Shown here piece after piece: positions 28,252 through 36,533 of a stretch of DNA of 64,000 bases. The stretch comes from Erwinia phyllosphaerae (GTDB lineage: Bacteria > Pseudomonadota > Gammaproteobacteria > Enterobacterales > Enterobacteriaceae), in NCBI RefSeq assembly GCF_019132875.1, contig NZ_JAHSPF010000001.1:558001-622000 (forward strand), written 5' to 3'. Positions within the stretch are counted from its first letter, which is position 1. Every line of letters starts with the position of its first letter. The translations under genes were made by a program, and so were the position numbers. The notes beneath the pieces were generated by a model. The model was not told the DNA's origin and did not search any database. It saw only the letters and a program-made list of their open reading frames with translations.

Positions 28252-29001
28252 AGCAATAAAGTTTCTTACACGTCCGTTTTCGGGATCGTCAAGAACCTGC
28301 CGGCCAGGCCCGGCGGCAATGATCCTGCCGCTTTCCATAAACACAATGTTGTCCGCCACCTCGCGGGCAAAACCGATCTCATGGGTAACAATCACCATAG
28401 TGATGCCGGAGTGCGCCAGCTGTTTGATCACCTGCAAAACCTCACCCACCAGCTCCGGGTCAAGCGCAGACGTAGGCTCATCAAACAGCATTACCCCAGG
28501 ATCCATCGCCAGGGCACGGGCGATAGCCACTCGTTGCTGCTGACCGCCAGACAGATTTTGCGGCCATTCATTCTCACGCCCGGCAAGCCCCACCTGCTTT
28601 AGCAACGCCAGCGCTTTGTTGGTAGCCTGCTGGCGGCTCTGTTTTTTTACGCGTATCGGCGCATCCACGATGTTCTGCAACACGGTCCGGTGTGGGAACA
28701 GATTAAATTGCTGGAACACCATGCCAATCTCGGCACGCTGGCGCGCGATGGCGCTGCTGTTCAATTCATGGAGGGCGAGCCCCTTTTGTTTGTAGCCCAC
28801 CATCTCGCCGCCGATGCGAATGGTTCCCCCATCCAGCTTCTCCAGATGGTTGATGCAGCGTAGTAGCGTTGATTTCCCTGAACCTGAAGGCCCGAGAATG
28901 ACGGTGACGGAACCTGCCGGGATATCCAGATTCACCTCATCAAGGATGGTCACGCCAGAAAAACGTTTAGTGACTTTACGTAGTGCAATCGCTTCAGCCA
29001 T
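28240..29001 (-). CDS. Polar amino acid ABC importer ATP-binding protein
   Basis: The ATPase subunit has 253 residues: Walker A GPSGSGKST near residue 37, Q loop MVFQQFNLFPH, signature LSGGQQQRV, Walker B GVMLFDEPTSALD and switch His in VTHEIGFAREVAD. This is the GlnQ/HisP/ArtP type used for polar amino acids. ATG at 28999-29001 overlaps the permease stop by 8 bases; a start at 29103 would overlap the permease by over 100 bases and is rejected. Confidence 0.93.
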   Translation of the reverse strand: MAEAIALRKVTKRFSGVTILDEVNLDIPAGSVTVILGPSGSGKSTLLRCINHLEKLDGGTIRIGGEMVGYKQKGLALHELNSSAIARQRAEIGMVFQQFNLFPHRTVLQNIVDAPIRVKKQSRQQATNKALALLKQVGLAGRENEWPQNLSGGQQQRVAIARALAMDPGVMLFDEPTSALDPELVGEVLQVIKQLAHSGITMVIVTHEIGFAREVADNIVFMESGRIIAAGPGRQVLDDPENGRVRNFIATVL

Positions 29002-29917
29002 TACTGATGCTCCTTTTCGCTTCGGGCGTTGAAACAGGCGACGCAGCTTGCCAGAAACGACTTTTTTCCCGGCGAGAGATGCCCCGGCCAAAATAGCGTT
29101 CAACGTAAAACTGCCCTACCGAGAGTACCGAGGTCATCAGCAGATACCATAAGGTGGCAACCAGAAGCAGAGGGATCACCTCATAGGTGCGCTGATAGAT
29201 AATTTGCGCTGAGAACAACACATCCTGGAGAGAAATGACCGAAACTACCGCGGTGGTTTTTAGCTGACCAATAATTTCATTACCCGCTGGCGGCATAATG
29301 GCGCGCATCGCCTGAGGCAACACGGTATGGCAGAAAATCTGCGAGGGGCGATAACCAAGCGCCCGCGCGGCTTCAATCTGACCATTCCCTACGCTCTGGA
29401 TGCCGGCGCGAACAATTTCTGCTGCATAGGCTGACTGATGCATTACCAACGCGATCGCCGCCGCGCTAAAGGGGCTAATTAAAGCATTGGACTGAGCACT
29501 CCAGATCTCACCTATACCCGGAATCGACAGCGCAACTTTGGGATAGAGCGCGGCAATGTTGTACCAGAGAAACAGCTGCACCAGCATCGGTACGCCACGG
29601 AAAAACCAGGTGTAGGCCCAGCTAACGGCGACTAATACCGGGTTGGAAGACAAACGCATAAGCGCCAGTACGGTGCCAAAAGCGAAGCCAAATATCACAG
29701 AAATCGCGGTAAGCTGCAGGGTCATGAGCACCCCCTGCAAAATAGAGGGACCGGTAAAGTTCTCCGCGATGACTCCCCACTCAAAGCGGGGATTGTTCAT
29801 CATTGAGTGCGCCATCGCCACGACGCACAACAGAACAACCAGCGCGCTTAGCCAGCGTCCGTAATAACGTTTACTGACGATTTTCAACTCGTCGGTGTGG
29901 TCCCGAACTTCACTCAT
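28994..29917 (-). CDS. Polar amino acid ABC importer permease
   Basis: This is a HisM/GlnP-type permease of 307 residues with an extended cytoplasmic N-terminus (about 20 residues), about five helices and the EAA loop IEAARALGYRPSQIFCHTVLPQAMR near residue 185. It has a single permease gene, so it presumably forms a homodimer. The ATG overlaps the binding-protein stop (ATGA). By position it serves the binding protein upstream and the ATPase downstream. Confidence 0.93.
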   Translation of the reverse strand: MSEVRDHTDELKIVSKRYYGRWLSALVVLLCVVAMAHSMMNNPRFEWGVIAENFTGPSILQGVLMTLQLTAISVIFGFAFGTVLALMRLSSNPVLVAVSWAYTWFFRGVPMLVQLFLWYNIAALYPKVALSIPGIGEIWSAQSNALISPFSAAAIALVMHQSAYAAEIVRAGIQSVGNGQIEAARALGYRPSQIFCHTVLPQAMRAIMPPAGNEIIGQLKTTAVVSVISLQDVLFSAQIIYQRTYEVIPLLLVATLWYLLMTSVLSVGQFYVERYFGRGISRREKSRFWQAASPVSTPEAKRSISNG

Positions 29918-30810
29918 TTGAAGATCTCTTCATTACGTTTAGCTTCAGTCACCGCACCAAAGCCAATTCCCCAGTGATCGAGGATTTTTTTATAGCTACC
30001 GTCTTTAATAAGCGAGTTCAGAGCGGCCTGAACGGCAGGTTCAAGTGCGGAATCTTTCGGGAAGGCAACCGAAACCGGGGCATCATTAACGGTAATTTCA
30101 CCAGCCAGGGTGAGAGGCTTAATCACTTTGACCTGCCACAGTAACCCTTCATAGGGTCCAAGGAACATCGGCACGCGGCCGCTGACCACTGCCTGTACGC
30201 CCGCTGGACGGTCCGGGAAAACAGCAACCTTGACTGGCTTTTTACCTGCGGCTTCACAAGCTTTGCTGGCTTCTTCCAGCCGTGTTACCTGCGTGGTACC
30301 GGAACCCGCGCCCACTTCTTTGCCGCAAAGATCGTTGAGGGATTTAAATGGCGCGATCCCGGCATCTTTTCGGGAAATAACGCCCAGCAAACTGGCATTG
30401 TAATAGCCGACAAAATCAATCTGTTTCAGACGAGCTGGCGTGGCGTTGATATTTGATAAGGCAACATCGTAACGCCCGGTTTTCAGGCCAGGAATGATAT
30501 TGTCAAAACCTCCGGTATCGCGCCACTGCACGTTAAGACCCAGACGTTCACCGACGGCGTTCATGATATCAATCTCACGGCCAGCCAGCGTTTTGTTATC
30601 TTCCTTAAAGAAGGTCGTCGGCGGGGTATTAGGGTTGGTACCGGCAACTATATAGCCGCGCTTTATTATGTCCGCAGGCAATAGCGTTTTCAGTGTCGGA
30701 TCGGCCCGAACATGAAGAGTACTGTCGGTGGCAACAGATTGTTCGGCAGCAAACGTTGTGTGTGCGCTCAGAGCTAGTGCTAAAAGAGTCATGCCTTTTG
30801 CGAATTTCAC
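29914..30810 (-). CDS. Periplasmic amino-acid-type substrate-binding protein
   Basis: The binding protein has 298 residues in the SBP family 3 fold. It has a Sec signal (KFAKGMTLLALALSAHTTFA), then DIIKRGYIVAGTNPNTPP, EIDIMNAVGERLGLN, DNIIPGLKTGRYDVALSNI and GAGSGTTQVTRLEE. I chose GTG at 30808-30810 because it has AGGAGAAAGG upstream and gives a clean signal peptide; the upstream ATG at 30900 would place 30 residues before it. Single Cys residues in the mature part (DLCGKE, SKACEA) could form a disulfide. It is the first gene of the importer operon. Ligand class is inferred from family; an S-substituted cysteine is possible. Confidence 0.88.
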   Translation of the reverse strand: MKFAKGMTLLALALSAHTTFAAEQSVATDSTLHVRADPTLKTLLPADIIKRGYIVAGTNPNTPPTTFFKEDNKTLAGREIDIMNAVGERLGLNVQWRDTGGFDNIIPGLKTGRYDVALSNINATPARLKQIDFVGYYNASLLGVISRKDAGIAPFKSLNDLCGKEVGAGSGTTQVTRLEEASKACEAAGKKPVKVAVFPDRPAGVQAVVSGRVPMFLGPYEGLLWQVKVIKPLTLAGEITVNDAPVSVAFPKDSALEPAVQAALNSLIKDGSYKKILDHWGIGFGAVTEAKRNEEIFK

Positions 30811-31210
30811 TGGAACCTTTCTCCTGATATTTAAAAATTTCCCTGCAAGGGAAAGGCATTGAGGTAGCGATGTGTTTTTAACGCAATAAGGCGTAACCAT
30901 TTATAGCCTTATAGTTTTTTCATCCTCAAAATGTCCCAATGCTATTTTCAGGGAATAAAGGCTTCGATCACAAATGCGAAAAACAGCTATCTATTGCCAG
31001 ATTTCAAGGGAAAGGGCTCTCTTCTCCTCCTGACTAAAACCGCGTTTTTTTGGACACCTGCGCCTGATCGGGTTGATAGGTCATAGAAGCATGTTTCAGT
31101 GCCTTAAAACATCCTCGTTTCGTTCTGCCGCCGCTTCCCTTTAATGATTTGAATTTAAATACTTTATCCAGAAATTTAGCCTCGTCTAAATCTTCAAACT
31201 ATGTAAAAAG
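30811..31210. other. Divergent promoter region between the importer operon and sotB
   Basis: No gene is visible between the binding-protein start and the CRP site upstream of sotB. It is moderately AT-rich and should contain promoters in both directions. No regulator site other than the CRP box is clear. Confidence 0.6.
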
Positions 31211-31226
31211 TGTGATGCGGATCACT
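31211..31226. promoter_or_regulatory. CRP (cAMP receptor protein) site upstream of sotB
   Basis: TGTGA-TGCGGA-TCACT matches the CRP consensus TGTGA-N6-TCACA in nine of ten arm positions. It ends 69 bases before the sotB start codon, compatible with activation. Confidence 0.7.
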
Positions 31227-31295
31227 TATCCATTGAATTTTAAACAGCCGCCACTAGAATTACGCGCTTTGGGATTTGATACGGAGCAGAAGCCT

Positions 31296-32510
31296 ATGTC
31301 TGAGATGAACATCGTTTCACGCAAAGTTGCCTGGTCACGCGTTCTGGCTCTGGCTGTCGCTGCCTTTATTTTCAACACCACAGAATATATGCCGGTCGGT
31401 CTGCTTTCGAACATCGGCCAGAGCTTTGGCATGGAGTCCGCGCAGGCGGGCATTATGCTGACTATCTACGCCTGGATCGTGGCGCTGATGTCGCTGCCGC
31501 TGATGCTGATGACCAGCAATACCGACCGGCGTCTGCTGCTGATTGCCATTTTCAGCCTGTTTACCTTTAGCCACGTGCTGGCGTTTTTCGCCTGGAGCTT
31601 TGACGTGCTGCTGCTCAGCCGCGCCGGTGTCGCCCTCGCCCACGCGCTGTTCTGGTCGATAACTGCCTCACTGGCGGTTCGGCTTGCGCCGCCGGGTAAA
31701 AGAGCCCAGGCGTTAAGCCTGATTGCGACGGCTACCGCTCTGGCTTCGGTACTGGGCCTGCCGCTGGGCAGAATCATCGGTCAGGCCTTTGGCTGGCGGA
31801 GTACTTTCCTGGCTATCGGCGCCAGCGCTTTCGTGCTGTTGGGTCTGATTTTAAAAATCATGCCGCGCGTGCCGTCTGAACATACTGGCTCATTGAAGAG
31901 CCTGCCGGATTTGCTGCGCCGTCCAGCGCTGGTTGGGCTGTACGTGCTGGCCGTAGCGGTGGTGACCGCGCACTTTACCGCCTTCACCTACATCGAACCT
32001 TTTGTGCAGAAGGTGTCTGGTTTCGATCAGGGCTTCGCTACGCTGCTGCTGCTGATTTTTGGCGTGGCGGGTATTACCGGCAGCATCATTTTTGGCAAGA
32101 GCGGTGAAAAGCGCCTTACGCCACTGCTGGTTGGCTCCATTGGCGTGCTTGCGCTGTGCCTGCTGCTGCTGTCGCCGGTTGCCGTTAGCAAAACGGGATT
32201 GGTTGTGCTGAGCCTGTTCTGGGGCATGGCGTTTATGATGATCGGCATGGGCATGCAGATGAAAGTCCTGACGCTGGCGCCAGACGCTACCGACGTTGCC
32301 ATGGCGATGTTTTCAGGCATCTTTAACATTGGTATCGGCGCGGGCGCGCTGCTGGGGAACAAAGTGAGCCTGGATCTCTCTATGTCCTCGGTGGGCTATG
32401 TGGGTGCCGTACCAGCCCTGGCAGGCTTGCTGCTGGCCGTGACGATTTTCCGCAAATACCGCAGCAAACAGGCTGAACCTGAAAGCAGCGTGATCACCGA
32501 AGTGAAATAG
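31296..32510 (+). CDS. sotB: Sugar efflux MFS transporter SotB
   Basis: SotB (YdeA) exports sugars such as arabinose and IPTG across the inner membrane. The 404-residue protein has 12 helices and close matches to E. coli Sot[32 protein letters not shown] at the start, [32 protein letters not shown], and [18 protein letters not shown] near the end. ATG at 31296 has GGAG 9 bases upstream and matches the E. coli start. The longer open frame from 31149 would place the CRP site inside the coding region and is rejected. It is a single-gene unit with a hairpin after the stop. Confidence 0.93.
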   Translation: MSEMNIVSRKVAWSRVLALAVAAFIFNTTEYMPVGLLSNIGQSFGMESAQAGIMLTIYAWIVALMSLPLMLMTSNTDRRLLLIAIFSLFTFSHVLAFFAWSFDVLLLSRAGVALAHALFWSITASLAVRLAPPGKRAQALSLIATATALASVLGLPLGRIIGQAFGWRSTFLAIGASAFVLLGLILKIMPRVPSEHTGSLKSLPDLLRRPALVGLYVLAVAVVTAHFTAFTYIEPFVQKVSGFDQGFATLLLLIFGVAGITGSIIFGKSGEKRLTPLLVGSIGVLALCLLLLSPVAVSKTGLVVLSLFWGMAFMMIGMGMQMKVLTLAPDATDVAMAMFSGIFNIGIGAGALLGNKVSLDLSMSSVGYVGAVPALAGLLLAVTIFRKYRSKQAEPESSVITEVK

Positions 32511-32515
32511 GTCCT

Positions 32516-32546
32516 CAGGCAACCGCTGGCGCACGGCGGTTGCCTG
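32516..32546 (+). terminator. Hairpin after sotB
   Basis: CAGGCAACCGC (32516-32526) and GCGGTTGCCTG (32536-32546) form an 11-bp stem 5 bases after the sotB stop codon. The following sequence is not a clean T tract, so termination is probable but not certain. Confidence 0.65.
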
Positions 32547-32809
32547 TAAATCTGCTTTCTGGTCTTTAAAAACGCTGTGCCGATATTACCCTGCCCCCGC
32601 CTTTAGTTAATTCCCCTGCTTAATTACAGTAAGTAATTAAAAAATCATATGCTTACCTTCTGTTCCAGCCAAAAACAGAGAACGCCGGCCATAACAATCA
32701 GCATCCCCTTTGTTTATATCAGGTTACGGAAATTTCCCATCTCGACAGTACAAATAACAATGTCTTATAAAACATGGCGATATTCTCAAAGCGAGCCGCT
32801 GAAACAAAA

Positions 32810-32836
32810 ATGTCATATTGTTGACATAGGCTGTCA
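32810..32836. promoter_or_regulatory. Cluster of TGTCA/TGACA elements upstream of a small gene
   Basis: ATGTCA-TATTGT-TGACAT (32810-32827) is a perfect inverted repeat, and a third element TGTCA follows at 32832-32836, giving three elements spaced by 10-11 bases on one DNA face. It begins 68 bases before the start codon at 32878. The rest of the gap (32547-32809) is AT-rich and shows no gene. The binding protein is unknown. Confidence 0.45.
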
Positions 32837-32877
32837 TTACACTTTTTGAGGCAGTAAATTCACCACGGGTAATCAAA

Positions 32878-33084
32878 ATGGCAACGATTAAGGCAAAGAA
32901 TTACAGGGACGCTAACGAGATGCTGCAGTCCGGTATCAGCAAGGTTGAACTGGCCTATGACATTGACAGCGATGATTTTTTCCGGTTTGCGAGCCACTGG
33001 TGCGATCGTGGCGCAAAAATCTCCCGCGGCAACGAGCACTTTGTTGTTTCACTAAAAGGGATGAATATTCCGCCCAATAAATAA
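32878..33084 (+). CDS. Small conserved-looking protein of unknown function
   Basis: The 68-residue frame begins MATIKAKNYRDANEMLQSGISK and contains DIDSDDFFRFASHWCDRGAKISRGNEHFVVSLKG. I do not recognise the family. It appears soluble, with mixed charge, no signal peptide and no membrane helix. There is no strong Shine-Dalgarno (GGGTAATCAAA). Support comes from normal codon use, a defined upstream regulatory-looking palindrome and a gap that would otherwise be empty. It lies 68 bases before the phosphopantetheinyl transferase gene; an imperfect hairpin (33114-33145) falls between them. Confidence 0.6.
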   Translation: MATIKAKNYRDANEMLQSGISKVELAYDIDSDDFFRFASHWCDRGAKISRGNEHFVVSLKGMNIPPNK

Positions 33085-33152
33085 TGCCACGCTTTACGAT
33101 TGTGGTTCTGACCTGCTTTAATCACCGCTTTGGCGATTAAGCAGGAGCAGCG

Positions 33153-33917
33153 ATGAGTTCTGAACAGATAAGCTTCCGGTACCCGGCCTGCACGCCGTCC
33201 CTGGGGCCGTTTCTCACCGACATCAGCTGCTCTTCTCCGGCAGGACATGCTGATGTCCTGCTGCTACAGGCTCGCTATCACCTCGCCTTGTACAGCAACG
33301 CTCTTTTTATGACGTATCAGCTGCCTTTCCCTGCTCATCTGGGTAAAGCCGTGGCAAAGCGCCGCGCTGAATATCTTGCCAGCCGCGTTTGCGCCCGGTA
33401 TGCCCTGACGCTGTTTGGTTTTACTGATTTCGTTCTGGCAAACGATGCGGATCGCGCACCCGTCTGGCCGCAAGGCATGGCTGGTTCACTTTCACATACT
33501 CGCCAGCGGATCGGCTTGCTGCTGACTCGCGAGGCCAGCGGCAAGCTGCTGGGCGTCGATTGTGAAGAGTTTATGCAGCCAGAGACGGCAGAGGAAATGC
33601 AGAGCATGGTTATCAGCGCACGGGAAAAAGCCGTGCTCGCCACCAGCCACCAGCCTTTTGCTACCGCATTGACCGCCGCTTTTTCTTTAAAAGAGAGTCT
33701 TTATAAAACGCTGTTCCCGGCCTTTCGCCAGTTTATGAACTTTAACGAAGCCGAGATAACGGCCTGCGATAGCGCCATAACCAACGTGACGCTGCGTCTC
33801 AATCGAACCTTATCCACTGACTTTCCGGCGGGCAGGCTCTTTAGCGGGCGCGTAGAGCACGAAAGCGATTCACTGACCAGCTGGATTATTACGCCGCGCA
33901 TAAAAAAACCGGACTGA
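33153..33917 (+). CDS. EntD-type 4'-phosphopantetheinyl transferase
   Basis: This enzyme class attaches the phosphopantetheine arm of CoA to carrier domains of non-ribosomal peptide synthetases, for example in siderophore synthesis. The 254-residue protein has the family motifs MAGSLSHTRQRIGLLLT (about residue 109), GVDCEEFMQPE (Mg-binding Asp and Glu) and FSLKESLYKTLFP (catalytic Glu and Lys). It is longer than E. coli EntD (209 residues), mostly at the N-terminus. The start has AGGAG upstream. No synthetase genes are in the window, but yojI, an exporter with a Fur-like box, is the next gene. Its stop codon lies within the terminator hairpin used by yojI on the other strand. Confidence 0.88.
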   Translation: MSSEQISFRYPACTPSLGPFLTDISCSSPAGHADVLLLQARYHLALYSNALFMTYQLPFPAHLGKAVAKRRAEYLASRVCARYALTLFGFTDFVLANDADRAPVWPQGMAGSLSHTRQRIGLLLTREASGKLLGVDCEEFMQPETAEEMQSMVISAREKAVLATSHQPFATALTAAFSLKESLYKTLFPAFRQFMNFNEAEITACDSAITNVTLRLNRTLSTDFPAGRLFSGRVEHESDSLTSWIITPRIKKPD

Positions 33918-33934
33918 TATGCAACCAGTCCGGT
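33902..33934 (-). terminator. Rho-independent terminator after yojI
   Basis: On the minus strand, ACCGGACTG and CAGTCCGGT form a 9-bp stem followed by seven T. It lies about 120 bases beyond the yojI stop and overlaps the end of the transferase gene. Read on the plus strand, it may also end that transcript. Confidence 0.8.
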
Positions 33935-34055
33935 ATTGACCATATACGGTAAACGACGGGAAAGTCCGTGACGGCATGCAACCGTCAGCTTCACCTTACT
34001 TATTCGCCAGGGCGCTGACTACTGACTATTTATGCACAGCATATGCGCCGGGCGG

Positions 34056-35705
34056 TTAATCAGAGCCGGTTCTTTTCACCGCGTCCAGCGTCGCCAGCTC
34101 GCGCTCTTCGCCCGTCAGCTCGCTCAAATGCCCTTCCCGCATCTCCAGCAGCCTGTCGGCATGCAGGAAATAGTGGTCGTCATGGCTGATGGCAAAGACC
34201 GTTTTCCCCATCTCTTTCAGCCACGGCAGCAGTTCGCGATAGAAGATACGCCGAAAATGCGGATCCTGATCGGCGGCCCACTCATCCAGCAGCAGAATAT
34301 CGCGCTGTTCTGCCGTGGCCAGCAGCAGCGCCAGCCGCTTGCTTTGCCCTTTCGATAGCTTCAGGTTCAGCACCTTGTTACCTTCCAGGCGGAGTTTGTC
34401 CTGCATCTGCAACCGTTCGAGCCAGCGCTGTACCTGTGCCGGATCGGCGGGCGCGCCGTGGTTATCAATCAGCCGATCGAACAGATGGACATCGGTGAAC
34501 ACGGCGGAAAACAGGCGGCGATAGCCTGCCATCCCGGCCACGTCCAGCGCTTTGCCATCCAGCAGGATCTGCCCGGAAACCGGCTGGTAAAGGCCGGTCA
34601 GCAGCATTGCCAGCGTCGATTTCCCGCTGCCGTTGCCGCCAATCAGAAAGACCAGCTCGCCGCGCTTTAAGGTCAGGTTAATCGGGCCAACGGCAAAGCC
34701 ACCGTCGCCATAATGAAACAGCAGATCGCGCAGCTCCAGCGTCTGCCAGTTTTGCTTAGCGGGCGCGGCGTCAAACTCTTCGCGATAGCTGGCAAGCTTA
34801 AAGGTATTGAGCTTGTTAAAGGCAACCTGCGCGCTTAATAGCGTCGGCAAAGCGCCAACGGCAGAGAGCAACGGCGTGCGCAGAAACAGCAGCGTCAGCG
34901 AATAGGTCGCCGCTATCGCCGTATCCGCCCAGCCAAGGCTGTTAGCCATAAAGAACACCAGGCCAATCGCGCCCAGCATCATAATGTTTGACCAGTTTAC
35001 GGCGCTAAGGTGAAAGGTATCCGCCCGCACAATATGATGGCGATAAGAGCGGGCGTCTTCCTGATAAACCGTGTCATAAATCAGCTGCGCGCGCTGGCGA
35101 TTGAGCGCCAGCTCTTTACGTCCTTCAATGATGGTTTGATAGTCGGCGTAAAGCGCGTCTTCCACTTCGCGCAGGCTGGCCATATGGCGATAAACTTTTG
35201 CCACCAGCAGCCAGCCGCCTACGATAGTTATCGTCAGCCAGACGGTGGTTACCAGCAGCATCTTTGGCGACAGCCACGCCAGGTAAGCCGCCGATCCCAC
35301 CGTCAGGATAATGCCCTGAATCAGCTCCGGCAGGCGCACAAAGGCGATAGTGATATTGCGAACGTCGCTGGTCAGCGCCGCCAGCAGCTGGGCGCTGCCA
35401 ATCTGTTCAATGCGCTCGATCTGCGTGTCCAGAATGCGCTTGATAAATTCGCCGCGCAGCCGGTAAACAAAGTGGTGTCCCAGCAGCGTCAGCGCCAGCT
35501 GCGAGGCCAGCGTCACGGCCATCAGCAGCAGCAGCAGCCCTAAGAATTCCGGCAGGATCAGCAAGGAGGCGTTAAGTGAGGTAATGAGCTCACGGTTGAT
35601 AAAGGCGATTAGCCCGATGCCGAGCGCGGCGCTGAGCAGGCTAAGGCAGATAACCCCGACAAAAGGCCAGCGATACTGTCGATAAACGACGTGCAGCAAC
35701 TCCAT
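34056..35705 (-). CDS. yojI: SyrD/PvdE-type peptide exporter YojI
   Basis: YojI is a fused membrane/ATPase ABC exporter. In E. coli it extrudes microcin J25 together with TolC, and relatives export siderophore or lipopeptide precursors. The 549-residue protein has six helices in about the first 300 residues. An ATPase domain follows, with Walker A GGNGSGKS near residue 367, the signature-like [14 protein letters not shown] (LSKGQ in place of LSGGQ, as in E. coli YojI) and Walker [14 protein letters not shown]. It matches E. coli YojI (547 residues) closely. A Fur-like box lies upstream, in the 78-base gap to alkB. Confidence 0.95.
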   Translation of the reverse strand: MELLHVVYRQYRWPFVGVICLSLLSAALGIGLIAFINRELITSLNASLLILPEFLGLLLLLMAVTLASQLALTLLGHHFVYRLRGEFIKRILDTQIERIEQIGSAQLLAALTSDVRNITIAFVRLPELIQGIILTVGSAAYLAWLSPKMLLVTTVWLTITIVGGWLLVAKVYRHMASLREVEDALYADYQTIIEGRKELALNRQRAQLIYDTVYQEDARSYRHHIVRADTFHLSAVNWSNIMMLGAIGLVFFMANSLGWADTAIAATYSLTLLFLRTPLLSAVGALPTLLSAQVAFNKLNTFKLASYREEFDAAPAKQNWQTLELRDLLFHYGDGGFAVGPINLTLKRGELVFLIGGNGSGKSTLAMLLTGLYQPVSGQILLDGKALDVAGMAGYRRLFSAVFTDVHLFDRLIDNHGAPADPAQVQRWLERLQMQDKLRLEGNKVLNLKLSKGQSKRLALLLATAEQRDILLLDEWAADQDPHFRRIFYRELLPWLKEMGKTVFAISHDDHYFLHADRLLEMREGHLSELTGEERELATLDAVKRTGSD

Positions 35706-35755
35706 GACACCATCCCGTTAAACTGAGCAGCCTGCAGTTTAATGAGAAGCGGGAC

Positions 35756-35774
35756 GATATCAATAATAATTCTC
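35756..35774. promoter_or_regulatory. Fur-like box upstream of yojI
   Basis: The 19-base site GATATCAATAATAATTCTC agrees with the Fur consensus GATAATGATAATCATTATC at 14 of 19 positions; the minus strand shows the typical GAGAAT-T-ATTATT core. It lies 50 bases upstream of the yojI start codon and could repress it when iron is plentiful. Confidence 0.6.
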
Positions 35775-35783
35775 AACTGGGCC

Positions 35784-36428
35784 TCAGCGAAAGGCTCGCC
35801 GGAAGGTCAGATTGTAGCGAAACGCGCCGGTGGCAGGATGACTGCCGTGCTTAAGCGGCAAAATGCCGTGATAGCGCAGGCGCGACGGGCCGCCCCAGAC
35901 CACTACATCGCCATGTTCCAGCAGCACGCGCTGCACCGCGTCGCCTCGCTCAAAGCCGCCAAACTGAAATACGGCAGGCAGGCCGAGCGAAACGGAGACG
36001 ATCGGCTGCTGCATATCCTGCTCGTCTTTATCCTGATGCAGGCTCAGCTTCGCTTCCGGCGCGTAGCGGTTGATTAAACAGGCGTCAGGCTGGAAATGCG
36101 CGAAACCGGCCTCGCGGGCGCAGGCCACGGCCAGCTGGCGAAAGCGATCCGGCATGGCGGGCCAGCACTGTCCGCTGGCGTTGTCATATTCGCTGTACTG
36201 ATAGCCGCGTGAATCCGTAGACCAGCCGAAATCGCCGCAGTTGGTCATCGCTACCGACATGCGATGACCGCCAGGCGTAATACGATGCGCAAAAGGATTC
36301 AGCGCGGCAATCTGCTGGATCAGCTCCAGCAGCGCAGGCGACTCTTCCCGCGCGCGCCGCCGCAGGATCACCGCGCCTTCGGCCAGCGGTTCTGACCAGG
36401 GCGTTTCTTCACTAAATAAATCCAGCAT
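35784..36428 (-). CDS. alkB: DNA oxidative demethylase AlkB
   Basis: AlkB is a 2-oxoglutarate- and Fe(II)-dependent dioxygenase that removes alkyl groups from 1-methyladenine and 3-methylcytosine. The 214-residue protein matches E. coli AlkB (216 residues). LSLHQDKDEQD carries the His-x-Asp iron ligands and RLRYHGILPLK the distal His, while the 2-oxoglutarate-binding Arg lies in FRYNLTFRRAF. INRYAPEAKLSLHQDKDE is nearly identical. ATG at 36426-36428 gives MLDLFSEE, as in E. coli. In E. coli it is the second gene of the ada-alkB operon; here ada is absent, and 105 bases separate alkB from apbE. Confidence 0.96.
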   Translation of the reverse strand: MLDLFSEETPWSEPLAEGAVILRRRAREESPALLELIQQIAALNPFAHRITPGGHRMSVAMTNCGDFGWSTDSRGYQYSEYDNASGQCWPAMPDRFRQLAVACAREAGFAHFQPDACLINRYAPEAKLSLHQDKDEQDMQQPIVSVSLGLPAVFQFGGFERGDAVQRVLLEHGDVVVWGGPSRLRYHGILPLKHGSHPATGAFRYNLTFRRAFR

Positions 36429-36533
36429 GACGTCCCCCTGTACGGAAAGCATTTGGCCAATCGGGCAACCGCCGACGCCAACGTGGTTTACAGGCACCAG
36501 CGCTTTAAGCTGGAACAGTTACCTTAATTGTAG

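Noticed and set aside
31149..31295. Extension of SotB to an upstream start at 31149
   Set aside because: It would put the CRP site in coding sequence, lacks a ribosome site, and does not match the E. coli start.
36429..36497. The in-frame extension upstream of alkB (MPVNHVGVGGCPIGQM) as a remnant of ada
   Set aside because: It shows no match to the Ada C-terminus (PCHRVVR region) and is best read as leader sequence.
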